A DNA stretch of 64,000 nucleotides from Streptomyces sp. TRM68367 (GCF_014495685.1 NZ_JACTVI010000012.1:1-64000), one strand, 5' to 3'; positions 38,160 through 45,988 are shown, counted from the stretch's first letter. Notes: generated from the sequence alone by a model not told the origin. Made by a program: numbers and translations.

Positions 38160-38176
38160 ACCGTTTCGTCGTGACG
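38160..38176 (+). promoter_or_regulatory. Direct repeat copy 2, tagG/tetR intergenic region
   Basis: ACCGTTTCGTCGTGACG, preceded by GTCGGGACGC. It lies 48 bp after copy 1 and shares the same left flank. Confidence 0.5.
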
Positions 38177-38260
38177 ATGCGCGAGGTGGTGGGCGTGACG
38201 AGGGGCACCGTGAGGGAGCGTGTGAGGCGGCGTGCGGAGCGGGGCGCGCGTGAGGACGGC

Positions 38261-38277
38261 CCCGTATCGTCGCTACG
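38261..38277 (+). promoter_or_regulatory. Direct repeat copy 3, next to the tetR -10 element
   Basis: CCCGTATCGTCGCTACG ends four bases before TATGCT (38281-38286), a likely -10 element whose start point would be at or next to the tetR ATG (38294). The position fits an autoregulatory operator. Confidence 0.5.
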
Positions 38278-38293
38278 CCCTATGCTGGTCGGC

Positions 38294-38920
38294 ATGACGA
38301 CGAACGCCGACGAGCACCGGACGCGTCCGCGCCGCCGGGCTCCCGCCGGGGCGGCCGTGCTCCGGGAGGATGTGACGGAAGCCATCCGGGGGGCGGTCTT
38401 CGAGGAGCTCGCGGCGGTCGGCTATGCGCGGATGTCCATCGAGGGGATCGCGCGCCGTGCGGGGGTCGGCAAGACGGCGGTGTACCGGCGCTGGCGTTCG
38501 AAGCTGCACCTGGTGCTCGACCTGGTGTCGGCCGTCGCGGTGCAGGGGCTGCCCGCGCCGGACACGGGCTCCCTGGAGGGCGATCTGCGGCTGTTGTACG
38601 AGGTGACGGCCCGTGCCCTGCGCCACCCTGTCGCCTCGCAGATCATCCCCGACCTCCAGGCCGAGGCCGCCCGCAACCCCGAGATCGCGGAGGCCCTGCA
38701 GAAGGCGCTGCGGGAGGGGCAGGAGGGGGTCGCCAGCGGCATTGTGACGGCGGCGGAGCGGCGCGGCGAGGTCCGCGAGGGCACCGACCACAGCCTCGCC
38801 CTCGACCTGATCTCCGGCCCTCTGTACTGGCGCTCGGTGGTGATTCGTACGCCGAAGCTCCCGAAGGGCTATCTGGATGCCCTGGCCCGGGCTACCGCGC
38901 AGGCGCTCAAGGCGCTGTGA
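38294..38920 (+). CDS. TetR-family transcriptional regulator
   Basis: 208 residues. The N-terminal helix-turn-helix reads MSIEGIARRAGVGKTAVYRRWRSK (cited here as residues ~45-70), and the remainder is an all-helical ligand-binding domain (DGLYERW-type end ISGPLYWRSVVIRTP). ATG 38294 appears to be leaderless; an in-frame ATG at 38282 is possible but lies inside the putative -10. It is divergent from the tagGH-like exporter genes, and three direct repeats lie between them, so it may control itself and the exporter. The ligand is unknown. Confidence 0.9.
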   Translation: MTTNADEHRTRPRRRAPAGAAVLREDVTEAIRGAVFEELAAVGYARMSIEGIARRAGVGKTAVYRRWRSKLHLVLDLVSAVAVQGLPAPDTGSLEGDLRLLYEVTARALRHPVASQIIPDLQAEAARNPEIAEALQKALREGQEGVASGIVTAAERRGEVREGTDHSLALDLISGPLYWRSVVIRTPKLPKGYLDALARATAQALKAL

Positions 38921-39018
38921 GCGAGCTGCGCGCAACCGGCCACAGCTGATCGGTGCCGGAGCCGGCGTCGCTGCGTGGGCGGTGGGGGGAGAAGACGCCG
39001 GCATAGGCGGTTTCGTCT

Positions 39019-39083
39019 GGATCAGCGGGCGGACCAGAGGAAGATGCCCGCGATGTGGAGTGCGGCCAGGTAGATGGTCGTGG
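39019..39083 (-). mobile_element. Transposase-like 3' end remnant, copy A
   Basis: On the minus strand this stretch encodes the last residues TIYLAALHIAGIFLWSAR followed by a stop at 39022-39024. The match to IS5-type DDE transposase C-termini is from memory and unverified. The rest of the upstream frame is not recognisably transposase. Confidence 0.35.
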
Positions 39084-39268
39084 ACCGCCGACCTCCCGTG
39101 CCGTGGCGCAGGGCGGCTGCGGCGTCGACGGCCTGCTGCGAGAGCCGGGCCACTTCGGCGCCGGTCGCGGCGCCCAGCAGGGGCGGCCCTCCTCGGGTGC
39201 CCGGTACCACGCACCGGCGGGACAGCTGTGCAGTTTCGCGGCCACGAAAGGGATCGCCTGGCCGTGCT

Positions 39269-39334
39269 CCGCGACCGTCTACCTGGCCGCATTGCACGTG
39301 GCGGGTAATCTTCAACTGGTCCGCGTGGTGATCC
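39269..39334 (+). mobile_element. Transposase-like 3' end remnant, copy B
   Basis: Plus-strand counterpart of copy A, roughly 75-80% identical with a one-base indel. It encodes TVYLAALHVAG then, after a frame change, IFNWSAW and a stop. Together the copies form an inverted repeat around 185 bp. Confidence 0.35.
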
Positions 39335-39344
39335 AGAAGAAGGC

Positions 39345-39893
39345 TCAAGCGGACGGCGTGACCGAGGACCACACGCCGAACCACTGCTCGGCGCCGTACT
39401 CCTCGAACCGCTCCACCTCGGTGAACCCCAGCTTGGTCGCGACGCGCATCGAGCGGTTGTTGGCGGTCTGGGTGCAGAGCACCACCGGCTCGCTGGGGAA
39501 CGCGTCGGCGAACCAGTCGAGTGCCGCTGCGCACGCCTCGGCGGCGGACCCGCAGCCCCACGCCTTCGGCAGGAACATGTATCCGAGCTCGGCCTCTCCT
39601 GCATCCGGACGGACGTGACCCGGACGCTCTGCGTCGCGCCGATCGAGCGAGATGGTGCCGATCACCGCTCCGTCCAGATCGATCACGAAAAGGCCAGGGC
39701 GCCGCCCGGGCACCTCAGGCACCGCGCGTTCGAGCTCATCGCGCGGTCGAGGGCCACCGAGGTAGGTGCGCACCTCTGGCGATGCGAACAGCTCGATGAA
39801 CGCCGCACGGTCCCGGGCCTCGGACTCACGGAGCACGAGCCGTTCGGTCCGTATCGGGGCAGGTGGCCAGGCGACGGGTCCGAGTTCAGCCAT
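39345..39893 (-). CDS. GNAT-family N-acetyltransferase (RimJ/RimL type)
   Basis: 182 residues from ATG 39893. Family features: IRTERLVLRESEARDRAAF, VIGTISLDRRD, ELGYMFLPKAWGCGSAAEA (acetyl-CoA loop, with GCGSA in place of the more usual RGxG/A) and NNRSMRVATKLGFTEVERF. The open frame continues 39 codons upstream, but those residues belong to a truncated ADP-ribosylglycohydrolase. TAAGTT lies about 14 bases before the ATG, so translation may be leaderless. Substrate unknown. Confidence 0.83.
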   Translation of the reverse strand: MAELGPVAWPPAPIRTERLVLRESEARDRAAFIELFASPEVRTYLGGPRPRDELERAVPEVPGRRPGLFVIDLDGAVIGTISLDRRDAERPGHVRPDAGEAELGYMFLPKAWGCGSAAEACAAALDWFADAFPSEPVVLCTQTANNRSMRVATKLGFTEVERFEEYGAEQWFGVWSSVTPSA

Positions 39894-39911
39894 GGCGGAC
39901 AACTTATCCCG

Positions 39912-40223
39912 GTCCCCGTGCGTGAGCGCGGCGAGGCGGCGGGTGGCGTCCATGGTGGCGTCTCTGCCCTGACGGGCGAAGTGGACGGCTGAGGTGGTCG
40001 CGCGCATCAAGGCACCGTTGCCTGCGGCTCGTTGACCGACCTGGAAGTGCAGTGCGGCGGCCGTGTCCCAGAGGTCGCCCCGCTCATCTCGCCGCCGTGT
40101 CCGGGCTTCGGGAAGCGGGCCGAGGAGGCGCCCTCCGGCCCGGACTCGAAGGGCGGACCCAGGGCGTCGCCTACGGCGGAGCCGATGACGGCGCCGAGGG
40201 CGCGGTTCGTTGGGGAGGGGCGC
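39912..40223 (-). pseudogene. ADP-ribosylglycohydrolase remnant
   Basis: On the minus strand just after the DUF397 gene, one frame reads NRALGAVIGSAVGDALGPPF and FPKPGHGGEMSG, the N-terminal signature of ADP-ribosylglycohydrolases. Similarity then resumes in another frame with VGQRAAGNGALMRATTSAVH and MDATRRLAALTHGD, a later part of the family, and stops 19 bases before the GNAT start. An internal segment and the whole C-terminal half are missing. The start codon is not evident. It is a decayed gene that once followed DUF397 in the same direction. Confidence 0.75.
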
Positions 40224-40421
40224 TCATCCCGGCAGGTCGTTGCCGTTCTTGAGCGTGGCCAGGAGGGCGTACAGGGCGGTGGGAGTGGTGGTGAGGATCG
40301 TGGTGGGGGTGTCGCTTTCGCGGAGGTGTATCGCCGTGGGGGAGTCGGCGAGTTCGACGCAGCTGTCGCCTGTGCCGCCGCCCGAGAAGGAGGACTTCTG
40401 CCAAGTGAGGGGTGTGGTCAT
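40224..40421 (-). CDS. DUF397 domain-containing protein
   Basis: 65 residues, the usual size. The DUF397 hallmarks are all present: WQKSSFSGGGTGDSCVELAD near the start, then HLRESDTP, and a short C-terminal helix. In Streptomyces such small proteins are encoded next to WhiJ-like helix-turn-helix regulators and are thought to antagonise them. Here it follows the regulator gene by ten bases. ATG 40421 lies after a weak GAAAGG-like site. Confidence 0.92.
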   Translation of the reverse strand: MTTPLTWQKSSFSGGGTGDSCVELADSPTAIHLRESDTPTTILTTTPTALYALLATLKNGNDLPG

Positions 40422-40431
40422 GTCGCACCTT

Positions 40432-41283
40432 TCAGAGTTCCTGGAGCATGTGGACGATGAGGTCCCGCGATTCGGCGGGGTTCAAGGCTGAGCCTGCCAC
40501 CCTGTCGTACCGCTTGCGGTATTGCTTGAGCAGCGGCTCGGCATCAATGAAGACACTGCCGTGACCGGTCTCGGTCTGCACGGTGTCCAGCTGGGGAGCA
40601 ACGCCGTGTAGGTAATCCATCGAGTGACCGGCGCCGGCGAAGTCCTCGGCGGCGAAGGGCAGGATGCGCAAGGTCACATGGTCCAGCTCCGAGCGCTCAA
40701 GGATGCGCTCCAACTGCGCGTGGGCTGTTTTGCGGCCACCGACGCGAATGCGCAGGGCAGCCTCGTGGATGATCGCTTCGTACGGTGTCGCCGGTGACTC
40801 CGTGATGACGTGCTGGCGGCGCAGACGGAACGCCACATACGCCTCCAGGTCCTGGGGCGTCAGCTCCGGGGATGCGTAACGGAACGCCGCTCGCATGTGA
40901 TCCTCGGTCTGCAACAGGCCGGGAATGTGCGCCATTTGAAAGGTCTGGATGCGTACGGCGTGCTGCTCCAGCTCCGCCAGGTTGAGGCCGACGGGCACCA
41001 CGATGCCGCGGTACTCCTCCCACCAGCCCTTGCCCCGCTCCAGAGCCATGCCGACCAGTGCATCGATGTACGCCGAGTCGTCACAGGCGCAGTGCCTGGC
41101 AAGGCGCCGAATGCGGTCCTCGCTGATGCCGCTGCGGCCGTTCTCGACATGGCTCTGATACATGGGGCTTGAGCTGAGCAGCGCGGCTGCGGCTCTCGCG
41201 GTGACGCCTGCGCGTTCGCGCATCTTGCGCAGCTCGGCCCCCAATCGCTCCTGCCGGTAGGTGGGATTGCTCCTGAGCGGCAT
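40432..41283 (-). CDS. WhiJ/Scr1-like XRE-family regulator (DUF5753)
   Basis: 283 residues. The N-terminal Cro/C1 helix-turn-helix is seen at LGAELRKMRERAGVTARAAA and SPMYQSHVENGRSGIS. The remainder is the DUF5753 domain: VRIQTFQMAHIPGLLQTEDH, FRLRRQHVI and HEAALRIRVGG. WhiJ-type regulators with DUF397 partners control development and antibiotic production in Streptomyces. ATG 41283 is chosen over an upstream ATG (41337) because similarity starts at RSNPTYRQERLG. It is divergent from the ATP-binding gene. Confidence 0.9.
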   Translation of the reverse strand: MPLRSNPTYRQERLGAELRKMRERAGVTARAAAALLSSSPMYQSHVENGRSGISEDRIRRLARHCACDDSAYIDALVGMALERGKGWWEEYRGIVVPVGLNLAELEQHAVRIQTFQMAHIPGLLQTEDHMRAAFRYASPELTPQDLEAYVAFRLRRQHVITESPATPYEAIIHEAALRIRVGGRKTAHAQLERILERSELDHVTLRILPFAAEDFAGAGHSMDYLHGVAPQLDTVQTETGHGSVFIDAEPLLKQYRKRYDRVAGSALNPAESRDLIVHMLQEL

Positions 41284-41490
41284 CTCTGGCGTCCCCTGGT
41301 CTGTCCAGCGTGCGAGTGTGCCGGGCCAGCATGGCACGGGTCACTCGGCCGACTGGCATTTTCGGCATATAGGTTGCAGTGCATATGGGTTGCGCCCTAC
41401 TGTCGGTGACGTAGGCGGTACTCTCTGTTGCGCATGGTATCCGCCTGCCTCAACTCACCCGCTTCCCCGGCGACTTGGAGCCGATCCCCC

Positions 41491-41910
41491 ATGCCCGAAT
41501 ACAGCCTCCGCATCCCCTCCCACGCCACCTCCCCCCTCATCGCCCGCGACTTCGTCACCTCCGTACTGCACGCGCAGCAACTCGGCGCCATCGTGGACGA
41601 CGCGGCGCTCTGCGTCTCGGAGCTGGTCACCAACTCCTGCGTCCACGCGGCCGGAACCGGCCCCGGACTCCTCCTCGTCACCAACCCGGTCGGCATGCGC
41701 GCGACGGTCTACGACGGAGACGTGACCCTGCCCGTCATGAGGGAGGGGCTCGACCCTGAGTGCGGACGCGGCTTGTGGATCCTCGACTCCCTGACCGAGG
41801 GACGGTGGGGAGCCGAACGGCGTGGGTGGCGGGCCGGGCGCACGGGCGAGGGCGGGAAGGGTGTCTGGTTCGAACTCGGCACGCGGGGTCCGTCCGGGTG
41901 TGGGCGGTGA
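41491..41910 (+). CDS. Anti-sigma-factor-like ATP-binding protein (HATPase_c)
   Basis: 139 residues forming a lone GHKL ATPase domain of the RsbW/AbaA type: CVSELVTNSCVHA is the N-box, VYDGDVTLP corresponds to the G1 region and GRGLWILDSL to G2. Streptomyces has many such proteins beside WhiJ/DUF397 genes, as here. The usual role is binding a sigma factor or signalling partner; kinase activity is uncertain because G1 is altered (GDV for DxGxG). ATG 41491 has GGAG twelve bases upstream; ATG 41434 is an alternative. Confidence 0.85.
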   Translation: MPEYSLRIPSHATSPLIARDFVTSVLHAQQLGAIVDDAALCVSELVTNSCVHAAGTGPGLLLVTNPVGMRATVYDGDVTLPVMREGLDPECGRGLWILDSLTEGRWGAERRGWRAGRTGEGGKGVWFELGTRGPSGCGR

Positions 41911-41999
41911 CCGCTCGGCTGAGCTCCCGCGTGGCTACCCTGGCAGGTGATGGTTACGGGCATGCCGAGCCTGCCCGGCGGGAGAGAGGGAAACGAGGG

Positions 42000-42356
42000 A
42001 TGAGCGCACAGCCGGTGCATCATGACGGGCCGATCATCCCGATGCCCCCTTTGACCAGGGATGCGTTGCGCGAGGCCGTGAAGCGACTGAGCCTCGTGAA
42101 CCTCCCGCAGTTCGACCTCGAAGCCGGGCGGGCGTTCGACCAGGCCAGTCAGACCGGGAGTACGGCTCCGCTCCAGCTCTTCCTGAGACGCTGGGGCGTC
42201 TTTGTGGCGATCGAGCGGGATCCGAAGCGGGCGGCACGCCTCCATGAGGCCGAGCGGATCTCCCAGGACAGCACGGTGGGCCAGGACGCGTTCCGTGCCG
42301 CCATGGCGGAGATCAACGGGATCCTGCGCGAGGCCGAGCAGGAGATCGGGGATTGA
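42000..42356 (+). CDS. DUF6247 family protein, possible antitoxin
   Basis: 118 residues. PIIPMPPLTRDALREAVKRL and FLRRWGVFVAIERDPKRAARL are typical of DUF6247 proteins of actinobacteria. It is helical with no membrane segment. AACGAGGGA precedes the ATG. Its stop overlaps the TTG start of the RelE-like gene by two bases, the arrangement of an antitoxin-toxin operon, but the antitoxin role is inference. Confidence 0.75.
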   Translation: MSAQPVHHDGPIIPMPPLTRDALREAVKRLSLVNLPQFDLEAGRAFDQASQTGSTAPLQLFLRRWGVFVAIERDPKRAARLHEAERISQDSTVGQDAFRAAMAEINGILREAEQEIGD

Positions 42357-42634
42357 ACGATCAGGAGCCGCCGGACCCGGAGTGGGTCTGGGAGTACGGA
42401 GCAGAACCCGACTGGGTGGTCGGAGATCTTCCTCCTGAGGGGCGCGCAGCCGCTGAGGAGGTCGCACGGGAACTTGTTGTACTCGCCTCGCTGGGGCAGG
42501 ACCCCGGCGATGGAGCGAGCGTGACGAACCCGCAGGGTCTGCGTGTGATCGCCATGGGACCGCTCATGGTGTGGTATCAGGTCATCGATTACCGCAAGCG
42601 TGTGTACATCCAGCGTGTGACCTGGCTCGGCTGA
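42353..42634 (+). CDS. Small RelE/ParE-like protein, possible toxin
   Basis: 93 residues from a TTG overlapping the preceding stop. The acidic N-terminus (PDPEWVWEYGAEPDWVV) is followed by EEVARELVVLASLGQDPGD and a C-terminal strand pair MVWYQVIDYRKRVYIQRVTW, which resembles the last beta strands of ParE/RelE toxins. Catalytic residues cannot be assigned confidently. The two-gene arrangement with DUF6247 suggests a type II toxin-antitoxin-like module. A hairpin terminator follows. Confidence 0.65.
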   Translation: MNDQEPPDPEWVWEYGAEPDWVVGDLPPEGRAAAEEVARELVVLASLGQDPGDGASVTNPQGLRVIAMGPLMVWYQVIDYRKRVYIQRVTWLG

Positions 42635-42639
42635 CCTTT

Positions 42640-42671
42640 GAGCCGCCGTCCGGCGGTGCCGATGGCGGCTC
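42640..42671. terminator. Terminator between the RelE-like gene and galE
   Basis: GAGCCGCC (42640-42647) pairs with GGCGGCTC (42664-42671), with a further inner GCCG/CGGC pairing, between convergent genes. Likely bidirectional. Confidence 0.6.
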
Positions 42672-42694
42672 GACGAGGCCGGCGCAGCGGAAGC

Positions 42695-43675
42695 TCAACC
42701 CCGCGCCGCCTCCGGATGCAGTCGTACCCAGCCCTCCCAGGCTGATGTGATCATGTCCTGGACGTCGTGGCGGGTTTTCCAGCCCAGTTCTGTGGCGGCG
42801 CGGTCGGCGGAGGCGACGACTCGGGGTGGGTCGCCGGGGCGGCGGGAGGTGACCGTGGGGGCGCGGTCGTAGCCGGTGATCGCGTTGATGCGGTCGATCA
42901 TCTCGCGGACGGAGACGCCCTCGCCGCGGCCGATGTTGAGGGTGAGGTCGCGGCCGGGGGCCGCCCGCAGCGCGCGGGCCGCGGCGACGTGGGCCTCGGC
43001 CAGGTCCACCACGTGGATGTAGTCACGGACGCAGGTGCCGTCGGGGGTGGGGTAGTCGGCGCCGAAGATGCGCGGGGGCGCGTTTTCCGTGAGCTTCTCG
43101 AAGACCATGGGGATGAGGTTGAAGACGCCCACATCGGCCAGTTCCGGGGCCCCCGCGCCCGCCACGTTGAAGTAGCGCAGGCAGGCCGTGGACAGGCCCG
43201 TCGCCCGGCCGGTCGCGCGCACCAGCCACTCCCCGGCCAGCTTGGTCTCGCCGTACGGCGACATCGGCACGCACGGGGTCTGTTCCGTGACGAGGTCCAC
43301 GTCCGGCATGCCGTACACCGCCGCCGAGGAGGAGAACACGAAGGACGGCACCTCGGCCGCGGTCACCGCCTCCAGCAGGACGCGCAGGCCCTCGACGTTC
43401 TCGCGGTAGTAGTGCAGGGGGAGCTCCACCGACTCTCCCACCTGCTTCTTCGCCGCCAGGTGGACGACGCCGGTGACGGCGTGGTCGGTCAGCGCGCGGG
43501 CGACCCGCTCGCCGTCCAGGGTGGAGCCCAGCACCAGCGGGACGTCGTCCGGCACGCGCTCGGCGATGCCGGTGGACAGGTCGTCGTACACGACCGTCCG
43601 TTCGCCCGCCTCGGTCATCGCCCGTACGACGTGCGCCCCGATGTAACCGGCGCCGCCGGTGATCAGCCAGGTCAT
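42695..43675 (-). CDS. galE: UDP-glucose 4-epimerase
   Basis: 326 residues of the extended short-chain dehydrogenase family. NAD-binding GGAGYIGAH at the N-terminus, FSSSAAVYG supplying the catalytic serine, and the YxxxK pair in PYGETK are seen; CLRYFNVAGA and the RDYIHVVDLAEAH motif are GalE-specific. It interconverts UDP-glucose and UDP-galactose, here probably supplying sugars for the wall polymer made by the adjacent glycosyltransferases. ATG 43675 is set by the NAD motif; the much longer frame upstream is a shadow of the next gene. Confidence 0.94.
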   Translation of the reverse strand: MTWLITGGAGYIGAHVVRAMTEAGERTVVYDDLSTGIAERVPDDVPLVLGSTLDGERVARALTDHAVTGVVHLAAKKQVGESVELPLHYYRENVEGLRVLLEAVTAAEVPSFVFSSSAAVYGMPDVDLVTEQTPCVPMSPYGETKLAGEWLVRATGRATGLSTACLRYFNVAGAGAPELADVGVFNLIPMVFEKLTENAPPRIFGADYPTPDGTCVRDYIHVVDLAEAHVAAARALRAAPGRDLTLNIGRGEGVSVREMIDRINAITGYDRAPTVTSRRPGDPPRVVASADRAATELGWKTRHDVQDMITSAWEGWVRLHPEAARG

Positions 43676-43755
43676 GTGCGGCCGTCCCCTCGTCAGTTGG
43701 CCCGTGGTGGTGGTCCGGGCGTGCGCTCGGACCGTCGGATACCAGCTCCCCGGTA

Positions 43756-45363
43756 TCAGTGAAGCAGGCGCCGCAGCCTGCTGCGCGCAACTGTGGTGAC
43801 ACCGCGCACGCCGGGCGCCACCCGCAGCGCCAGCGCGCCCGAGTGTGTGGCGTACGGCTGCACGAGTACCACGCCGCGCCGGGCGTTCGGCACGGCGTGG
43901 CGGCGCAGCAGCCCGGCGCCCGTCAGTGCGTGCGCTGTGACCTCGCGGCTCGCGCCGTCGCCGATGCGCACCCGCAGGCGCAGATCCCAGGTGCCCGGGC
44001 CGGGCGCCGACAGCGCGGTGAGATCCACGGTCGTCTCGGCCGACCAGGTGGCGCCGGCAAGCGAGGCGACCAGGGGCGCGGTGCTGCACGGGCCGGTCCG
44101 GCCGTCGCGGCTGCGCCACTCGATCTCCAGCGCCCGCGGCCCGGCCTGCGCCAGCCGCCCGTACAGCTCGTGCAGGCGCAGCCGGAGCCGGGTGGCACGC
44201 GCGTGTGGGCGCAGTTCCGCGTCGACGGCGAGCGGGAGCAGGCGCACCGGACGGATCAGCAGGGGCTCCAGCGTGACCTGGGGAAGATCGTCCGCCCAGA
44301 CCGGCGTGCCGTCCGCTGTCAGGGCGTACGGCGGGAGCAGGCGCGCCGGGCGGGCCGCCAGCTCCCGCAGGCGGGGCAGGTCGCGCGGCTCGGCGGAGGC
44401 CAGGACGACCCGCCCGATCAGGCGGCCCGGCGCGGTCGGGTTCACGGTCCAGTCGGTCGCGTCGTACGCCGCGAGGTGCGCCCGCGTGAGCGCCCACCAC
44501 GCGCGCTGGTAGGCGGCGTCGCGCAACCCCAGCTCGCGCACGTACATGCGCAGCTCGTGGTCGAGGAACTTGGCCCGCGCCGCCCGCGCCAGCTCCTTCT
44601 GCCCGGCGCCCAGCAGGATCTCGTACGCCAGCCGACAGGCCTCGGTGCGCGCCCGCCAGTTGGCGATCCCGGTCCGGTCCAGCGAGATCGACAGCCGCTC
44701 GGCGGACCGGCGCACGTGCCACACGTACACCTGGTCCGGGACGAGCACCATGCGCGGGGCGGCCGCCAGCACGCGCGCGCTGAACACCACGTCCTCGTAG
44801 GGAAAGCGGCCCTCGGGGAAGCGGATGCCGTGCTCGCGCAGGAAGGCGGTGCGGTAGAGCTTGTTGACGCAGAGCGTGTCGTGGACCAGGCGCGTGCACC
44901 GCGTCGGACGTGCGATGACGGCGTGCGTCGCGTACAGGGGCGCCTGCCAGGGCACCTCGCGCCCCGAGGGCAGCTCACGGCGCACGCACAGCCCGCTCGC
45001 GACCTCCGCGCCCGTCCCCGCCGCCGCGTCGAGCAGCGCGTCCACCGCGCCGGGCGGCAACACGTCGTCGCTGTCCAGGAACATCACGTACGGCGAGGTC
45101 ACCGCGTCCAGTCCGGTGTTGCGCGGGCTGCCGCAGCCGCCGCTGTTGACCCGGCGTCGCACCACCGTGAGCCGCGGCTCCTCCTCGGCGAGGCGGGCGA
45201 GCAGTTCCGCGCTGCCGTCCGTCGAGCAGTCGTCGACGGCGACGACCTCACGGACGGCGGGCCCCTGCGCGAGCGCGGAGCGCACCGCCTCGGTCACGTG
45301 TGCGGCGTCGTCGTAGCCGATGACGACGATGCCGACCTGGGGGAGGTGAGGTTTCATGGGCAT
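43756..45363 (-). CDS. Family 2 glycosyltransferase with long C-terminal extension
   Basis: 535 residues. The GT-A domain (about 1-230) contains VGIVVIGYDDAAHVTEAVRS, VDDCSTDGSAELL and YVMFLDSDDVLPP. The remaining ~300 residues include a helical segment and a beta-sandwich-like end, similar in layout to the GT2 at 32222-33883, so the two are paralogues. ATG 45363 or ATG 45357 could start it; neither has a strong ribosome-binding site. It lies 80 bases upstream of galE in the same direction and is inferred to act in wall glycopolymer synthesis. Confidence 0.87.
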   Translation of the reverse strand: MPMKPHLPQVGIVVIGYDDAAHVTEAVRSALAQGPAVREVVAVDDCSTDGSAELLARLAEEEPRLTVVRRRVNSGGCGSPRNTGLDAVTSPYVMFLDSDDVLPPGAVDALLDAAAGTGAEVASGLCVRRELPSGREVPWQAPLYATHAVIARPTRCTRLVHDTLCVNKLYRTAFLREHGIRFPEGRFPYEDVVFSARVLAAAPRMVLVPDQVYVWHVRRSAERLSISLDRTGIANWRARTEACRLAYEILLGAGQKELARAARAKFLDHELRMYVRELGLRDAAYQRAWWALTRAHLAAYDATDWTVNPTAPGRLIGRVVLASAEPRDLPRLRELAARPARLLPPYALTADGTPVWADDLPQVTLEPLLIRPVRLLPLAVDAELRPHARATRLRLRLHELYGRLAQAGPRALEIEWRSRDGRTGPCSTAPLVASLAGATWSAETTVDLTALSAPGPGTWDLRLRVRIGDGASREVTAHALTGAGLLRRHAVPNARRGVVLVQPYATHSGALALRVAPGVRGVTTVARSRLRRLLH

Positions 45364-45474
45364 CCACGTGCATGATTGCAGGAAAGATGACCAAATGCCC
45401 CGCTATGACGTACTTAGTGCCCGTTGGTGAAGACGGTCGGAACCGGATCCCGGTTCACTCACCGGCCCTGATTT

Positions 45475-45972
45475 TCACGGCGCGCGCAGCGGAGTCTCCT
45501 CCAGTGCCGCCGCGTCCAGCGCCGAGGTGAGGCGGTCGAGGCGGGCGCGCAGCTCGCGGAGTTCGCCGACGTCGACGCCGGTAGCGGCGGCGATCCGGCG
45601 CGGCACCTCGAGCGCCCGCTCCCGCAGCGCCGTGCCCTCCTCGGTCAGCCGTACCTCCACCGACCGCTCGTCGCGCGCGCTGCGCTCCCGCCGGACCAGA
45701 CCGGCCGCCTCCAGCCGTTTGAGCAGCGGGGACAGCGTGCCGGAGTCGAGGCGCAGATGTTCGCCGAGCTTCTTCACCGGCAGCTCGCCGTGCTCCCAGA
45801 GCACCAGCATCACCAGGTACTGGGGGTAGGTGAGCCCCAGGTCCTTCAGTGCGACGCGATAGATACCGCCGAAGGCGCGCGAGGCGGCGTTCAGGGAGAA
45901 GCAGATCTGCTGGTCGAGGCGGAGCCAGTCGCCGTCCGGGGCGGGTGCGGGGGTCGTCGGGGTCGAGGCCAT
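45475..45972 (-). CDS. ohrR: MarR-family organic-peroxide sensor OhrR
   Basis: 165 residues. The conserved reactive cysteine is Cys24 in [16 protein letters not shown], typical of OhrR repressors that are inactivated when this residue is oxidised by organic peroxides. The winged helix follows ([37 protein letters not shown]). It is divergent from ohr with a palindromic operator between them, the standard arrangement. Confidence 0.93.
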   Translation of the reverse strand: MASTPTTPAPAPDGDWLRLDQQICFSLNAASRAFGGIYRVALKDLGLTYPQYLVMLVLWEHGELPVKKLGEHLRLDSGTLSPLLKRLEAAGLVRRERSARDERSVEVRLTEEGTALRERALEVPRRIAAATGVDVGELRELRARLDRLTSALDAAALEETPLRAP

Positions 45973-45988
45973 GCCTCCAGGGTAGCGC

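Larger units (their letters stand above)
38921..39344. other. Non-coding region with inverted transposase-like remnants
   Basis: 424 bases between tetR and the GNAT gene without an intact gene. Two ~65-bp stretches (39019-39083 and 39269-39334) are inverted copies of one another. Each can be read towards the same peptide end, YLAALHIAGIFLWSAR and a frameshifted YLAALHVAGIFNWSAW, reminiscent of the C-terminus of an IS transposase. Confidence 0.5.

Noticed and set aside
39022-39561. 180-codon minus-strand frame ending in YLAALHIAGIFLWSAR
   Set aside because: Only the last ~20 residues look meaningful; the upstream part is antisense-like over the GNAT gene, so it is not called as a gene.
40171-40428. 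Small Arg/Pro-rich frame opposite or offset from DUF397
   Set aside because: It is a shadow frame of the DUF397 gene and the ADP-ribosylglycohydrolase remnant.
45440-45456. Hairpin GAACCGG-ATC-CCGGTTC between the GT2 gene and ohrR
   Set aside because: A 3-nt loop, no T tract and a location upstream of the GT2 gene give no clear role as terminator or operator.
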